Positions 24,753 to 32,832 of a DNA stretch of 64,000 nt are shown in pieces. The notes beneath the pieces are model-generated. The model saw nothing but the letters and a program-made list of their open reading frames with translations, was not told the origin of the DNA and made no database searches. The position numbers and the translations under genes are program-made. The stretch's first letter is position 1, and each line of letters opens with the position of its first letter. This stretch comes from Promicromonospora sukumoe (GTDB lineage Bacteria > Actinomycetota > Actinomycetes > Actinomycetales > Cellulomonadaceae): assembly GCF_014137995.1 (NCBI RefSeq), contig NZ_JACGWV010000001.1, forward strand, positions 2,232,001-2,296,000, written 5' to 3'.

Positions 24753-25498
24753 TTCTCAGCCCTCACCAGGGAGTTCATCGACAGCCGAGCACCATGGATA
24801 TCCGTGGTCAGGTCATGCCGCCACAACAGGTGGAAGACGGTCGGGAGCGTCACCACGGGATCCCCCAACGCCTGTGCGACCTCGACGAGACGAGCGGGGT
24901 TGCGCGCCAGGTTCATGTCCTTCACTTGTGAGCACAGCTCTTGCCGGGCACAGCGGGGATGACGGTAACCAGCGAGCCAGCGAACGTTCTCTATCAGCAC
25001 GGGATCCGGCCGTCCGACCCGCCGGTACTTCCAACCGACCAGCTCGCAGGCATCAGCAGTCGCGGAGAACACGGCGGCGTCATCACCGACAAGCTCATCC
25101 GGGCGCACGTCGATCACGCTCACCGAACCGTCGATCTCCCGCACGAAGTAGTCAGGGACATGGGATCGGGTGCCGTCGTCGGTCTCCAGGTCGATCCCGA
25201 ACGGTTGTGAGCCGATACCCACGACCGTCGCGGCGTGATCCAGGAGCATGACGTGGTCTCGCTCGACCCACGACTCGAAACCGACATGCTCGGCCGTCGT
25301 CGCGCACCACCACGAGCCCGTGAAGTTCCGCTGCCCCTTGTATTGCACCAGATTCCGCGCAGGCGGTAGCCGCTCGAACGGGCGACTCCACGCGTCCGCG
25401 AGGTCCTCGGTGACGCGTGTCCCGTCGGCCGTGCGGAACGAGAGGGAGATGCCAAGTCTTCTCTGTGGTGCAAGCGCGGAGGAACCCGAGGTCAGCAC
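24749..25498 (-). CDS. tnsA: TnsA-like endonuclease subunit of heteromeric transposase
   Basis: The 249-residue protein resembles TnsA. HVGFESWVERDHVMLL holds E75, RSHVPDYFVR holds D116 and VSVIDVRPDEL holds D130 and R132. In Tn7 TnsA the corresponding active site is E-D-Q-x-K; here the last pair is D-V-R, a variation seen in actinobacterial TnsA-like proteins. The C-terminal half should bind TnsC. It would cut the 5' ends, allowing excision. The first gene of the operon, it starts with GTG at 25498, 55 bases inside the innermost right-end repeat. The start codon is not certain. Confidence 0.85.
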   Translation of the reverse strand: MLTSGSSALAPQRRLGISLSFRTADGTRVTEDLADAWSRPFERLPPARNLVQYKGQRNFTGSWWCATTAEHVGFESWVERDHVMLLDHAATVVGIGSQPFGIDLETDDGTRSHVPDYFVREIDGSVSVIDVRPDELVGDDAAVFSATADACELVGWKYRRVGRPDPVLIENVRWLAGYRHPRCARQELCSQVKDMNLARNPARLVEVAQALGDPVVTLPTVFHLLWRHDLTTDIHGARLSMNSLVRAEK

Positions 25499-25552
25499 AC
25501 CGCGACGCTACAAGGCGCCTGAGCAGCCCAGATGGCGCCACGCCGCACGCGT

Positions 25553-25620
25553 GACAGGTCAAGTGACGGGAAATTGCGAATGGACAACTCAAGTGACAGA
25601 AGTGCCAGGTCGACTGACAG
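25553..25620. repeat. Right-end repeat array of the Tn7-like transposon
   Basis: Three repeats in the same orientation are visible: GACAGGTCAAGTGACGG at 25553-25569, GACAACTCAAGTGACAG at 25583-25599 and GCCAGGTCGACTGACAG at 25604-25620. The outermost one reads TGTCAGTCGACCTGGC from the outside inward, and so begins with TGTCA like the left candidate terminus. The middle copy is identical to the left copies at 19692 and 19724. Confidence 0.8.
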
Positions 25621-25762
25621 AGGACACCTGACGCTGACGAGTCACGGGGATCTGCGACGGATTCGCCGCGGATTCGCTGCTCACTATCTGCTCTCTGACC
25701 ACGCAGTAGTGCCCGTCTGAACGGCTCGGATCGTTGATATCTCGCCACTTCTGAACTCAGTG

Positions 25763-25789
25763 CGCACCCGCTTCAGGAAAGCGGGTGCG
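25763..25789. terminator. Hairpin outside the transposon right end
   Basis: CGCACCCGCTT, a 5-base loop and the complement form an 11-bp stem, followed by TACTTT on the plus strand. It lies between the transposon end and the KfrA-like gene and may be the terminator of whatever gene stood upstream before the insertion. Confidence 0.55.
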
Positions 25790-25805
25790 TACTTTGTGGG
25801 TGGAG

Positions 25806-25843
25806 AGTAGGAGTAGTATGGCGTTCCTACTCGTACTACTACG
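25806..25843. promoter_or_regulatory. Candidate operator of the KfrA-like gene
   Basis: GTAGGAGTAGTA and further along TACTCGTACTACTAC form nested imperfect inverted repeats (including GTAGGA/TCCTAC with a 12-base spacer). They end about 45 bases before the KfrA-like gene. KfrA proteins bind repeats in their own promoter, so autorepression is likely. Confidence 0.55.
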
Positions 25844-25888
25844 AGCGGAAACAAGGACCGAGAAACAACGACGTGAGCGGGGAACGAC

Positions 25889-26827
25889 GTGCGGGACAAG
25901 GAACGGGTCTTCCAGGCGGCAGAGGCGCTGACGGCGGAAGGGGTGGCCGTCACCGTGACGAACGTGCGCGAGCGCGCCGGCTGCTCCAACGCGACCGCCA
26001 CGAAGTACCTGCGCGAGTGGCGCGACACGAAGGCAGCGGAGGACGACGCACGTCGCACGCTCCCCGAGCTGCCTGCTGCGGTGAGCACCCTGGTGGACCG
26101 CGGGTTGGAGGCACTGTGGGGTGCGGCGGTCGAGGTGGCGCGCGCGGAGCACGAGGCGGCCGTGGCGGCGTCCGAGGAGGCGCTGGCCGCCGTCGTCGGG
26201 GAGGCGGACAGCCTGGCGGCCCGCGTGGACGAGGCCGACGCCGAGCTCGCGCAGTTCCGCGCGCTGCTGGAGACGGCGCGCGAGCACGGCCGGTCCGCCC
26301 AGGACGAGCGTGATGCCGCCGAGGAGGCCCGGGCGGACGCCGTGGCGTCGTCGGCCCGTCTGGAGGGCGAGCTCGCCGCGGGACAGCTCGCGCTCGACGC
26401 CCTGCGCGACGAGCTCGCCCAGGAACGTGCCCGGGCGGCGGCCGCCGAGCGCGCCCGGTCCGAGGCGGAGTCGGCCCGCGCCCAGGCGGACGGCGCCGCC
26501 GTCGGGCTGCGGGAGTCCCTGACGGACGTGCGGGGCGCGCTGGAGGCCGCACGGGGCGACGTCGCGCAGGCGAACCGCGACCGCGCGGCCGCCGAGAACG
26601 CGCGCGCCACCGCGGAGGCGTCGGTCGCCCGGCTGGAGGGTGAGCTCTCCGCCTCGCGCGACGCCCTGGAGACCGCGCGCGGCCAGGCGACGGAGGCCGA
26701 GCAGGCGCGCGTCGCCGCCATCGCGGGCCAGGCGCAGGCCGAGGGTACGGCCGCCGGGCTGCGGGAGGCGCTGAGCGCGGCGACGTCCGCCGCGACCGCG
26801 ACGGCGGAGCCCGCCGCGAAGGCCTGA
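25889..26827 (+). CDS. KfrA-like DNA-binding coiled-coil protein
   Basis: The 312-residue protein has a KfrA N-terminal DNA-binding domain at residues 1-55. MRDKERVFQAAEALTAEG and VTNVRERAGCSNATATKYLR make the helix-turn-helix. A continuous Ala/Glu/Arg coiled coil follows over some 250 residues, with internal near-repeats such as ARLEGELAAGQ and ARLEGELSASR. KfrA proteins are known from plasmids, where they repress their own gene and help segregation; chromosomal actinobacterial copies are of unknown function. GTG at 25889; repeats just upstream look like its operator. It flanks the transposon's tnsA-side end. Confidence 0.82.
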   Translation: MRDKERVFQAAEALTAEGVAVTVTNVRERAGCSNATATKYLREWRDTKAAEDDARRTLPELPAAVSTLVDRGLEALWGAAVEVARAEHEAAVAASEEALAAVVGEADSLAARVDEADAELAQFRALLETAREHGRSAQDERDAAEEARADAVASSARLEGELAAGQLALDALRDELAQERARAAAAERARSEAESARAQADGAAVGLRESLTDVRGALEAARGDVAQANRDRAAAENARATAEASVARLEGELSASRDALETARGQATEAEQARVAAIAGQAQAEGTAAGLREALSAATSAATATAEPAAKA

Positions 26828-26887
26828 GCCCCTGGGCCCTGTCGGGGCGCCGCGGTGAGTGTCAGTGTCGGGTGCTGAGATGGCGGC

Positions 26888-27358
26888 ATGAGCCTTCGAG
26901 GATTCGCCACCGTCAACTACTGGGCCGACGACGTCGCCGCGGCCGCCGCCTGGTACGCCGAGGTGCTCGGCGTCGAGCCCTACTTCCAGCGGCCCGGCCC
27001 GGACGGGTCGCTGGCCTACGCCAAGTTCCGCATCGGGGACCACGAGGCGGAGCTCGGGCTCGTCAGCCGCGCGTTCGCGCCCCCGGGACTGCCCACGCAG
27101 CCCGGGGGCGCGCTCATGTACTGGCACGTCGACGACCTGCCGGGCACCGTGGCGCGGCTCCTGGACCTGGGTGCCACCGAGTTCGAGCCCGTCACCGAAC
27201 GCGGGCACGGCTTCGTCACGGCCTCGGTCGTGGACCCGTTCGAGAACGTGCTGGGCGTCATGTTCAACCCGCACTACGTCGAGCAGTTCGGCACCACGCA
27301 GCCTGGTGCGGCACAGCCGGGCACGGAGCGGCCCGCTGCGGGGACCGGGGGTGAGTGA
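26888..27358 (+). CDS. VOC-family (glyoxalase/bleomycin-resistance fold) protein
   Basis: The 156-residue protein contains one vicinal-oxygen-chelate module pair. It runs from FATVNYWADDVAAAAAWYAE through LMYWHVDDLPGTVARLLDLG to GFVTASVVDPFENVLGVMFN. Family members include glyoxalase I, dioxygenases and bleomycin-binding proteins; no specific activity can be assigned. The last 18 residues (QPGAAQPGTERP) are low-complexity. It lies 13 bases before the S9 peptidase on the same strand. Confidence 0.85.
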   Translation: MSLRGFATVNYWADDVAAAAAWYAEVLGVEPYFQRPGPDGSLAYAKFRIGDHEAELGLVSRAFAPPGLPTQPGGALMYWHVDDLPGTVARLLDLGATEFEPVTERGHGFVTASVVDPFENVLGVMFNPHYVEQFGTTQPGAAQPGTERPAAGTGGE

Positions 27359-27359
27359 C

Positions 27360-27365
27360 TAGGTT
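27360..27365 (+). promoter_or_regulatory. Leaderless-type -10 box (TAGGTT)
   Basis: TAGGTT stands 6 bases before the GTG start of the S9 peptidase and overlaps the end of the VOC gene. No ribosome site is present. Confidence 0.45.
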
Positions 27366-27371
27366 GCCTGG

Positions 27372-29225
27372 GTGACTTCCGCACCCCTGACCTCCGCCCC
27401 CGAGATCATCAGCTCGCTGCTCGACCTGACCGCCTGGGCAGTCTTCGACGTCGACACCGAGGGCCGCATCCTCGCCGGGAACGACGAGTCTGGCAGCATG
27501 CAGCTCGTCGAGATCGCGCCCGACGGCACGCGCACACAGCTCACCGCCCTGCCGTCGCGCTGCTCCGGCCGCTACGTGCCGGGCACCCGTCGCGTGGTGG
27601 TGCAGCACGACGACGGCGGCGACGAGAAGATGCAGCTCAGCCTCCTGGACCGCGGAGCCACCGCACTGCCCGCGACGGCGGCGGACCTGACGCCCCTGGT
27701 CCACGACCCCGCGTACAAGCACGACCTGGCGGACGTCTCGGCCGAGTCCGTGGTGTTCCTGACCAACCGGCGCGACGGCGTCGACTTCGACGTCCTGGTG
27801 CACGACCTGGCGACCGGAACGCAGACCACGCTGTACGACGGCGGCGGGTACCTCGTGGGCGCCGCCGCCTCCCACGACCGGCGCTCCGTGGCGATCACCA
27901 CGCTGAGCAGCAAGCCGCGCTCCACGCAGATCCTCGTCGCGGGCGACGGCGCTACAAGTGCCATCACGGCCGCCGACGAGCACGCCCACCACACCCACGT
28001 CGCCTGGGCCGCGGGCGACGACGCCCTGGTCATGGCCTCGGACCACGAACGGGAGTTCGCCGCCGTCGTCCGGGTGCGCCGCTCCGACAGCGGCACCGAC
28101 ACCGGGGCAGAGGCCACCGTCTGGGAGGCCCTCGTCGAGGCCGCCGACCACGACCTCGAGGTCGTCCTCTCCCCCGACGGCTCCGCCATGGTCGTGGGCC
28201 ACCACCAGGACGGCGTCACCACCCTGTCCGTCCACGCGCCCGACGGCACCCACCGCCGCGACATCACCCTGCCCGACGACGGCGTGCCGACCGTCGTCTG
28301 GGCCCCGGACTCCTCGCGGTTCGCCGTGCACCTGACCACCTCCGGCGACCCCGGCTCCATCCACCTCGTCGACGCCACCACCGGGGACGTCACCACCGTG
28401 GTCGACGGCCGCGCCCAGATCCCCGCCGGCCTGCCCCTGTCCGTACCCACCGTGCACCGCGTCCCCACCCCGGACGGCGAACAGATCCCCTGCTTCGTCT
28501 ACCCGCCCGGAGGCGACGACGCGGCCACCGTGCCGGCCCTGACCGGCGCGTCCGTCGTCCTCGTGCACGGCGGACCCGAGGGCGAGGCCACCCGCCTGTT
28601 CTCCCCCGTCATCCAGGCGCTCGCGGGCGTCGGGTTCACCGTGCTCGTGCCGAACGTGCGTGGCTCCGCCGGCTACGGCAAGCGCTGGGTCAGCCTGGAC
28701 GACGTCGACAAGCGCCTCGACTCCGTCGCCGACCTCGCCGCGCTGCGCGCCTGGCTCCCCGAGCTCGGCCTCGACCCCGAGCGCAGCGCCCTGTGGGGCG
28801 GCTCCTACGGCGGCTACATGGTGCTCGCCGGCACCACGATGCAGCCCGACCTGTGGGCCGCCGGCGTCGACATCGTCGGCATGTCCTCCCTGGTCACCTT
28901 CCTGGAGAACACCTCCGAGTACCGCCGCGCCGCCCGCGAACGCGAGTACGGCAGCCTGGAGCACCACCGCGACCTGCTGGTCGCCGCCTCCCCCATCACC
29001 CACCTGCACCAGCTCCGCGCGCCCCTGTTCGTGATCCACGGCGCCAACGACCCCCGCGTTCCCCTCTCCGAGGCGGAGCAGATCGCCGCGGCGCTCGCGG
29101 AGCGCGGCATCCGGCACGAGCTGCGCGTCTACCAGGACGAGGGACACGGGCTGGCGAAGCGGGCCAACCGCAAGGACGCCTACCCGGCCGCGATCGAGTT
29201 CCTGACGGAGATCCTCGGGCGGTGA
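27372..29225 (+). CDS. S9-family (prolyl oligopeptidase-like) peptidase
   Basis: The 617-residue protein has an N-terminal beta-propeller of about 370 residues (repeated blades such as MQLVEIAPDGTRTQLTALPS) and a C-terminal alpha/beta hydrolase. The catalytic serine is in LWGGSYGGYM (GxSxGG), the aspartate in VIHGANDPRVPLSE and the histidine in DEGHGLAKRANR. Such acylaminoacyl-peptidase or dipeptidyl-peptidase relatives cleave short peptides in the cytoplasm; no signal peptide is seen. The start is GTG at 27372. Confidence 0.93.
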   Translation: MTSAPLTSAPEIISSLLDLTAWAVFDVDTEGRILAGNDESGSMQLVEIAPDGTRTQLTALPSRCSGRYVPGTRRVVVQHDDGGDEKMQLSLLDRGATALPATAADLTPLVHDPAYKHDLADVSAESVVFLTNRRDGVDFDVLVHDLATGTQTTLYDGGGYLVGAAASHDRRSVAITTLSSKPRSTQILVAGDGATSAITAADEHAHHTHVAWAAGDDALVMASDHEREFAAVVRVRRSDSGTDTGAEATVWEALVEAADHDLEVVLSPDGSAMVVGHHQDGVTTLSVHAPDGTHRRDITLPDDGVPTVVWAPDSSRFAVHLTTSGDPGSIHLVDATTGDVTTVVDGRAQIPAGLPLSVPTVHRVPTPDGEQIPCFVYPPGGDDAATVPALTGASVVLVHGGPEGEATRLFSPVIQALAGVGFTVLVPNVRGSAGYGKRWVSLDDVDKRLDSVADLAALRAWLPELGLDPERSALWGGSYGGYMVLAGTTMQPDLWAAGVDIVGMSSLVTFLENTSEYRRAAREREYGSLEHHRDLLVAASPITHLHQLRAPLFVIHGANDPRVPLSEAEQIAAALAERGIRHELRVYQDEGHGLAKRANRKDAYPAAIEFLTEILGR

Positions 29226-29289
29226 CGCGGGCCGGTGCTCCGTCGACGGCCAGACGTCGGGCGGCAGGGTGGGCGGCAGAGCGGGCGGC

Positions 29290-29295
29290 TACGCT
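29290..29295 (+). promoter_or_regulatory. Leaderless-type -10 box (TACGCT)
   Basis: TACGCT is 6 bases before the GTG start at 29302 of the PHP metallohydrolase. Confidence 0.5.
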
Positions 29296-29301
29296 CGTGG
29301 C

Positions 29302-30612
29302 GTGACCCGCGAGCAACGCCGCCTGCGCCTGTCCGTCGACGACCAGATCGAGCACCGGTACCTCGAGGTGCCGTTCGAGATACCTCCGGGGCGGGGCACC
29401 GACGCCCTGGAGGTCACGCTCTCCTACGACCGGGACGCCGCCGTGATCGACCTGGGGTGCCAGGACCCCGAGCGCTGGCGCGGCTGGTCGGGCGGCGCCC
29501 GGTCCCGGTTCGCGATCGACGCGCGGCCGGGACCGGGCGGCCTCGCGACGCCCGGGTACGAGCCGGGTGAGCTGGTCCCGGGCTCGTGGGCCGTGGTGCT
29601 CGGCCTGCACAAGCTGCCCGCCGAGCCGCTCGACGTCACGGTCACGATCGCCACGGGGTCCGACGCCGGCCCCGTCGAGGACGAACCGCCTGCGCCGCCC
29701 CCGCCGTCGGGCACCCCGTCCGGATCGCGCGCCGCAATCACCGGCGGGACCCGGCTGGGCCGCGACCTGCCCGCGCCCGACGGCCTGACCTGGTTCGCGG
29801 GCGACCTGCACGCGCACACCACGCACTCGGACGGGACGCTGAGCATCGCCCAGCTCGCGGCGGCCGCCGTCGGCCGGGGCCTGGACTTCCTGGCCGTGAC
29901 CGACCACAACACCGTCTCGCACCACGCGCACCTGCCCGGCGTCGGCGCCGCGTACGACCTCTGCCTGCTGCCCGGGCAGGAGGTCACGACGCACGCGGGG
30001 CACGCGAACGCGTTCGGTGACATCGGCTGGGTGGACTTCCGGCGCCCGGCACGGCAGTGGCTGGCCGACGTCGAGGAGCGCGGCGGCCTGCTGTCGGTGA
30101 ACCACCCGCTGCAGGACGACTGCGGCTGGCAGTTCCCCGTCCGGACGCCGTTCCTGGAGCTGTGGCATATCTCGTGGTTCCTGGACCTGACGGCCACCGG
30201 GCCGTGGGCGTATCTCCGCGCACTCGGCGCCGGTGAAGGGAGCACCGGCCACCCCGTGTTCCTGGGCGGCAGCGACTTCCACACGCCCGACCTGGGCTTC
30301 CCGCCCGGCACACCCACGACCTGGGTCGCAGCGCGGGACCGCACGCCGGAGGCGATCCTCGACGCGATCCGGCAGGGGCACACGGCGATCAGCCGGTTCC
30401 CCGGGCCGGGCGAGCCGGTCCTGGTGCGCGTAGACGACGACGTGGTCGCCGTCGACGCGGACGGCACGGTGCTCGTGGAAGGTCTGCCCGACGGCGGCAC
30501 GGACCGGCGTCGTCGGGTGCGCGGCGACCGGGTCACCTTCTCCGCCCCGGCGGAGCACGGCCCCTACCGGCTGGAGGCGGCCGACCGGACGCTGCTCGCG
30601 ATCAGCGCGTGA
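29302..30612 (+). CDS. CehA/McbA-type PHP-domain metallohydrolase
   Basis: The 436-residue protein has an N-terminal beta domain (residues 1-120), a proline-rich linker and a PHP metallophosphoesterase-like domain. The metal ligands are visible: WFAGDLHAHTTHSDG (HxH and H/D), FLAVTDHNTVSHH, LLPGQEVTTHAGHANAFG, LLSVNHPL and the final FLGGSDFHTPD. CehA and McbA hydrolyse carbaryl, but the wider family acts on unknown phosphate or carbamate esters. GTG at 29302 follows a leaderless -10 box; the in-frame ATG 33 bases earlier has no support. It overlaps the convergent transporter gene by 11 bases. Confidence 0.88.
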   Translation: MTREQRRLRLSVDDQIEHRYLEVPFEIPPGRGTDALEVTLSYDRDAAVIDLGCQDPERWRGWSGGARSRFAIDARPGPGGLATPGYEPGELVPGSWAVVLGLHKLPAEPLDVTVTIATGSDAGPVEDEPPAPPPPSGTPSGSRAAITGGTRLGRDLPAPDGLTWFAGDLHAHTTHSDGTLSIAQLAAAAVGRGLDFLAVTDHNTVSHHAHLPGVGAAYDLCLLPGQEVTTHAGHANAFGDIGWVDFRRPARQWLADVEERGGLLSVNHPLQDDCGWQFPVRTPFLELWHISWFLDLTATGPWAYLRALGAGEGSTGHPVFLGGSDFHTPDLGFPPGTPTTWVAARDRTPEAILDAIRQGHTAISRFPGPGEPVLVRVDDDVVAVDADGTVLVEGLPDGGTDRRRRVRGDRVTFSAPAEHGPYRLEAADRTLLAISA

Positions 30613-32011
30613 CGGGTTCGACGTCGGGCTCCGCGTCCGGCTCGCTGTCCGAGCCGGCACTGCTGGCCGCCCCGGCCGCCCCCGCCGCCTCCGGCGCGGC
30701 CGGCAGCCGGATGAACCGCGACACGACCGTGCCGATCGCGAGCAGCGCGAACGGGTACACGGACAGGTAGACGCGGAACGCCTGCCCGGGGTCCGGTCCG
30801 GGGTCGGCGCCGGACCGGTAGCCGAACCAGAGCGTGAGCGACGCCAGCGCCGCCGCCGTGAGCAGGCCGTTGAGCCGGCCGAGCACGCCGAAGGCCGCCA
30901 GGAAGAGGCCGCTGCGGTGGGTGCCGTGGCGGGCGGCGTCGGCGTCGAGCACGCGGGCGATCACCAGGTCGTTGGTCGCGAGCACGCCGGAGTACCCGAC
31001 GGCCACGGCGAGCCCGGCGAGGATGCCCGTGACCAGGTCCGTCGCGAAGTAGAGCGGCACGAACCCGGCGGCCGCGACGGGCAGGGCGACCCGCCACGTC
31101 CAGGCGGCGCCCTTGCGCCGCACGACGGCGGCCCACACGCTCAGCATGCCGATCGCCACCGCGATCACGACGAGCTGCAGGATGCTGGCCTCCAGGGCAG
31201 ACCCGCCGAGCGTGTGGTCCACATAGAGCTGCAGGCCGCCCAGCACCAAGGCCATCGCGGTGCCGTAGCAGGCGTTGACGACGCCGACCGTCCAGAAGTG
31301 CGCCGTCGAGACGATCTGGCCCACCGACCGGAAGAACTGCGGCTTGGGCTCGGCGTCGAGCGCCGGGTCCTCCCGCACCCCGAACGCCGTCCACAGGATC
31401 ACCGCGGCCGCGACCACGCCGAAGATGATCGCGAGCCGCCCGTAGCCGACGGCGGAGCCCTCGCTGCCCAGCACGTTCCGCGCGAGCACGGGGGTCAGGG
31501 CCAGCGCGATCACCAGGGCGACGAGCTGCGCGCCCTGCCGTACCGCGTTGGCCGTGGCCCGGCGCCGCTCGTCGGTGAACAGCTCGGGCAGCAGCGCGCC
31601 GTAGCTCGCGTTGATCAGGGAGTCGGCCATCTCGGTGGTGATCGCGAAGACGGCGAACCACACCGCCAGCCCCACGGCGGAGTCCGCGACCGCACCCGGC
31701 ACGGAGAACAGCGCGATGGTCGTGACCGTCAGCACCAGCGCGCCGACCACCAGGTACGGCCGGCGCCGCCCCCAGCGCGAGCGCGTCCGGTCCGAGAGGT
31801 ACCCGAACACGGGGTTGTCGAGCGCGTCCAGCACCCCGTAGACCGCGTACACCGTGGCGTAGACGACGGCGTCCAGGCCCAGCAGCTCCACGTACACGTA
31901 GAGCATCGAGCCCTTGACGAGGTTGATCGGCAGCGACGTGCCGAACATGCCTGCGCCGTAGCGCAGCGGGGACGTCCTGGCCGTGGCCTCCACGCCGGTG
32001 AGCCTACTCAC
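30602..32011 (-). CDS. GPH-type (glycoside-pentoside-hexuronide) MFS sugar transporter
   Basis: The 469-residue membrane protein has about 12 hydrophobic spans. The MFS_2 loop motif is ALDNPVFGYLSDRTRSRWGR (D-x6-G-x2-D-R-T-R). Other family blocks are SYGALLPELFTDERRRATAN and FVPLYFATDL. GPH symporters take up disaccharides, uronides and similar sugars with H+ or Na+. The start is GTG at 32011, overlapping the stop of the ChbG-like deacetylase as GTGA, so the two are coupled. The cytoplasmic C-terminus is acidic (SEPDAEPDVEP). Confidence 0.9.
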   Translation of the reverse strand: MSRLTGVEATARTSPLRYGAGMFGTSLPINLVKGSMLYVYVELLGLDAVVYATVYAVYGVLDALDNPVFGYLSDRTRSRWGRRRPYLVVGALVLTVTTIALFSVPGAVADSAVGLAVWFAVFAITTEMADSLINASYGALLPELFTDERRRATANAVRQGAQLVALVIALALTPVLARNVLGSEGSAVGYGRLAIIFGVVAAAVILWTAFGVREDPALDAEPKPQFFRSVGQIVSTAHFWTVGVVNACYGTAMALVLGGLQLYVDHTLGGSALEASILQLVVIAVAIGMLSVWAAVVRRKGAAWTWRVALPVAAAGFVPLYFATDLVTGILAGLAVAVGYSGVLATNDLVIARVLDADAARHGTHRSGLFLAAFGVLGRLNGLLTAAALASLTLWFGYRSGADPGPDPGQAFRVYLSVYPFALLAIGTVVSRFIRLPAAPEAAGAAGAASSAGSDSEPDAEPDVEPVTR

Positions 32012-32787
32012 CACCGCGCGACCAGGTCGATGCCTTCCCGCTCGATCTCGCGGGTGAAGGCCGGGTCGCTCAGCAGCCGCAGCTCCCAGGTCCGCTTGCG
32101 CCACCACGTCGCGCACTGCTCCCGCAGGCGCGGGGTGTCCGGCGCCGGGTGCAGGAAGATCTCGCTCGTCCCCTCGGGCAGCCGCCCCAGCAGCCCCAGG
32201 TAGTGGTCGCGCAGCGTCGCGTAGTCGCGGGCCTCCGCGTCGCCGCCGCGATGGGTAGCGATCACCCGCGGCATCCGCACGCCCGCGGCGTCGGCCGCCG
32301 CAACGGCGCCGGCGTGCCGGGCCCGCACTTCCGCGGCGGCCAGCACCGGGTCGCCGTCGCCGTACAGCTCCAGGCCGCAGGGCAGACGGAAGGCCAGCCC
32401 CTGCCGTGCGCAGAACCCGATCGCCTCGGGCAGGTAGGAGCGGCCCGTGAGCCCGTACAGGCTGCCCTGGTGGGAGTCGAGGCGGTCCGGCGCCGGCGTC
32501 CCGACGGCGGCGGTGGCCCGCCGCAGCGCCTCGACCTGGCTGGCGATGCGGCCGGCGACGTCGTCGAAGCCGCCGGGCGGCGCCTGCGCCGGGAGCACCA
32601 CGTGCACCCCGGGCGCGACGTGGGGCGCGGACCGGGCGAGGTGCCCGACGGCGCGTTCGGCACCGGACTCGGTGGTGATGACGCTGACCGCCGTCAGCGG
32701 CGAGCCGGCCAGGAGGGCGGCGATCTCGCGGTCCGCGTCGGGGTCGGTCCCGGCGTCGTCGGCGGTGAGGACGAGGCTGCGCGTCAT
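32008..32787 (-). CDS. ChbG/HpnK-family (YdjC-like) carbohydrate deacetylase
   Basis: The 259-residue TIM-barrel-like deacetylase has the metal/catalytic motif LVLTADDAG at the N-terminus, PGVHVVLPAQAPP, RLDSHQGSLYGLTG and EIFLHPAPDT. ChbG removes one N-acetyl group from chito-oligosaccharides so that they can be degraded further; other members act on hopanoids. Translational coupling with a GPH sugar transporter suggests joint uptake and deacetylation of an acetylated sugar (inference). ATG at 32787 has no strong ribosome site. Confidence 0.88.
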   Translation of the reverse strand: MTRSLVLTADDAGTDPDADREIAALLAGSPLTAVSVITTESGAERAVGHLARSAPHVAPGVHVVLPAQAPPGGFDDVAGRIASQVEALRRATAAVGTPAPDRLDSHQGSLYGLTGRSYLPEAIGFCARQGLAFRLPCGLELYGDGDPVLAAAEVRARHAGAVAAADAAGVRMPRVIATHRGGDAEARDYATLRDHYLGLLGRLPEGTSEIFLHPAPDTPRLREQCATWWRKRTWELRLLSDPAFTREIEREGIDLVARW

Positions 32788-32832
32788 GCACCCAGTCTGG
32801 CCCAGCCGGACGCGATCTTTCGCCCTCTGACC

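Larger units (their letters stand above)
19624..25620. mobile_element. Tn7-like transposon (TnsA-TnsB-TnsC-TniQ) with one cargo gene
   Basis: A unit of about 6 kb is bounded by related 17-bp repeats. It encodes a TnsA-like endonuclease, a DDE transposase of the TnsB/Mu type, a TnsC-like AAA ATPase and a TniQ targeting protein, all on the minus strand with overlapping ends, plus a GNAT gene near the left end. It sits between a flavin-binding PPOX gene and a KfrA-like gene. It lacks CRISPR-Cas genes, TnsE and a resolvase. A TnsA gene suggests cut-and-paste rather than copy-in transposition. The exact ends are uncertain by some tens of bases on the left. Confidence 0.88.

Noticed and set aside
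19624..25620. CRISPR-associated transposon
   Set aside because: No cas genes and no repeat-spacer array inside or near the ends; the repeats present are transposase-type end repeats.
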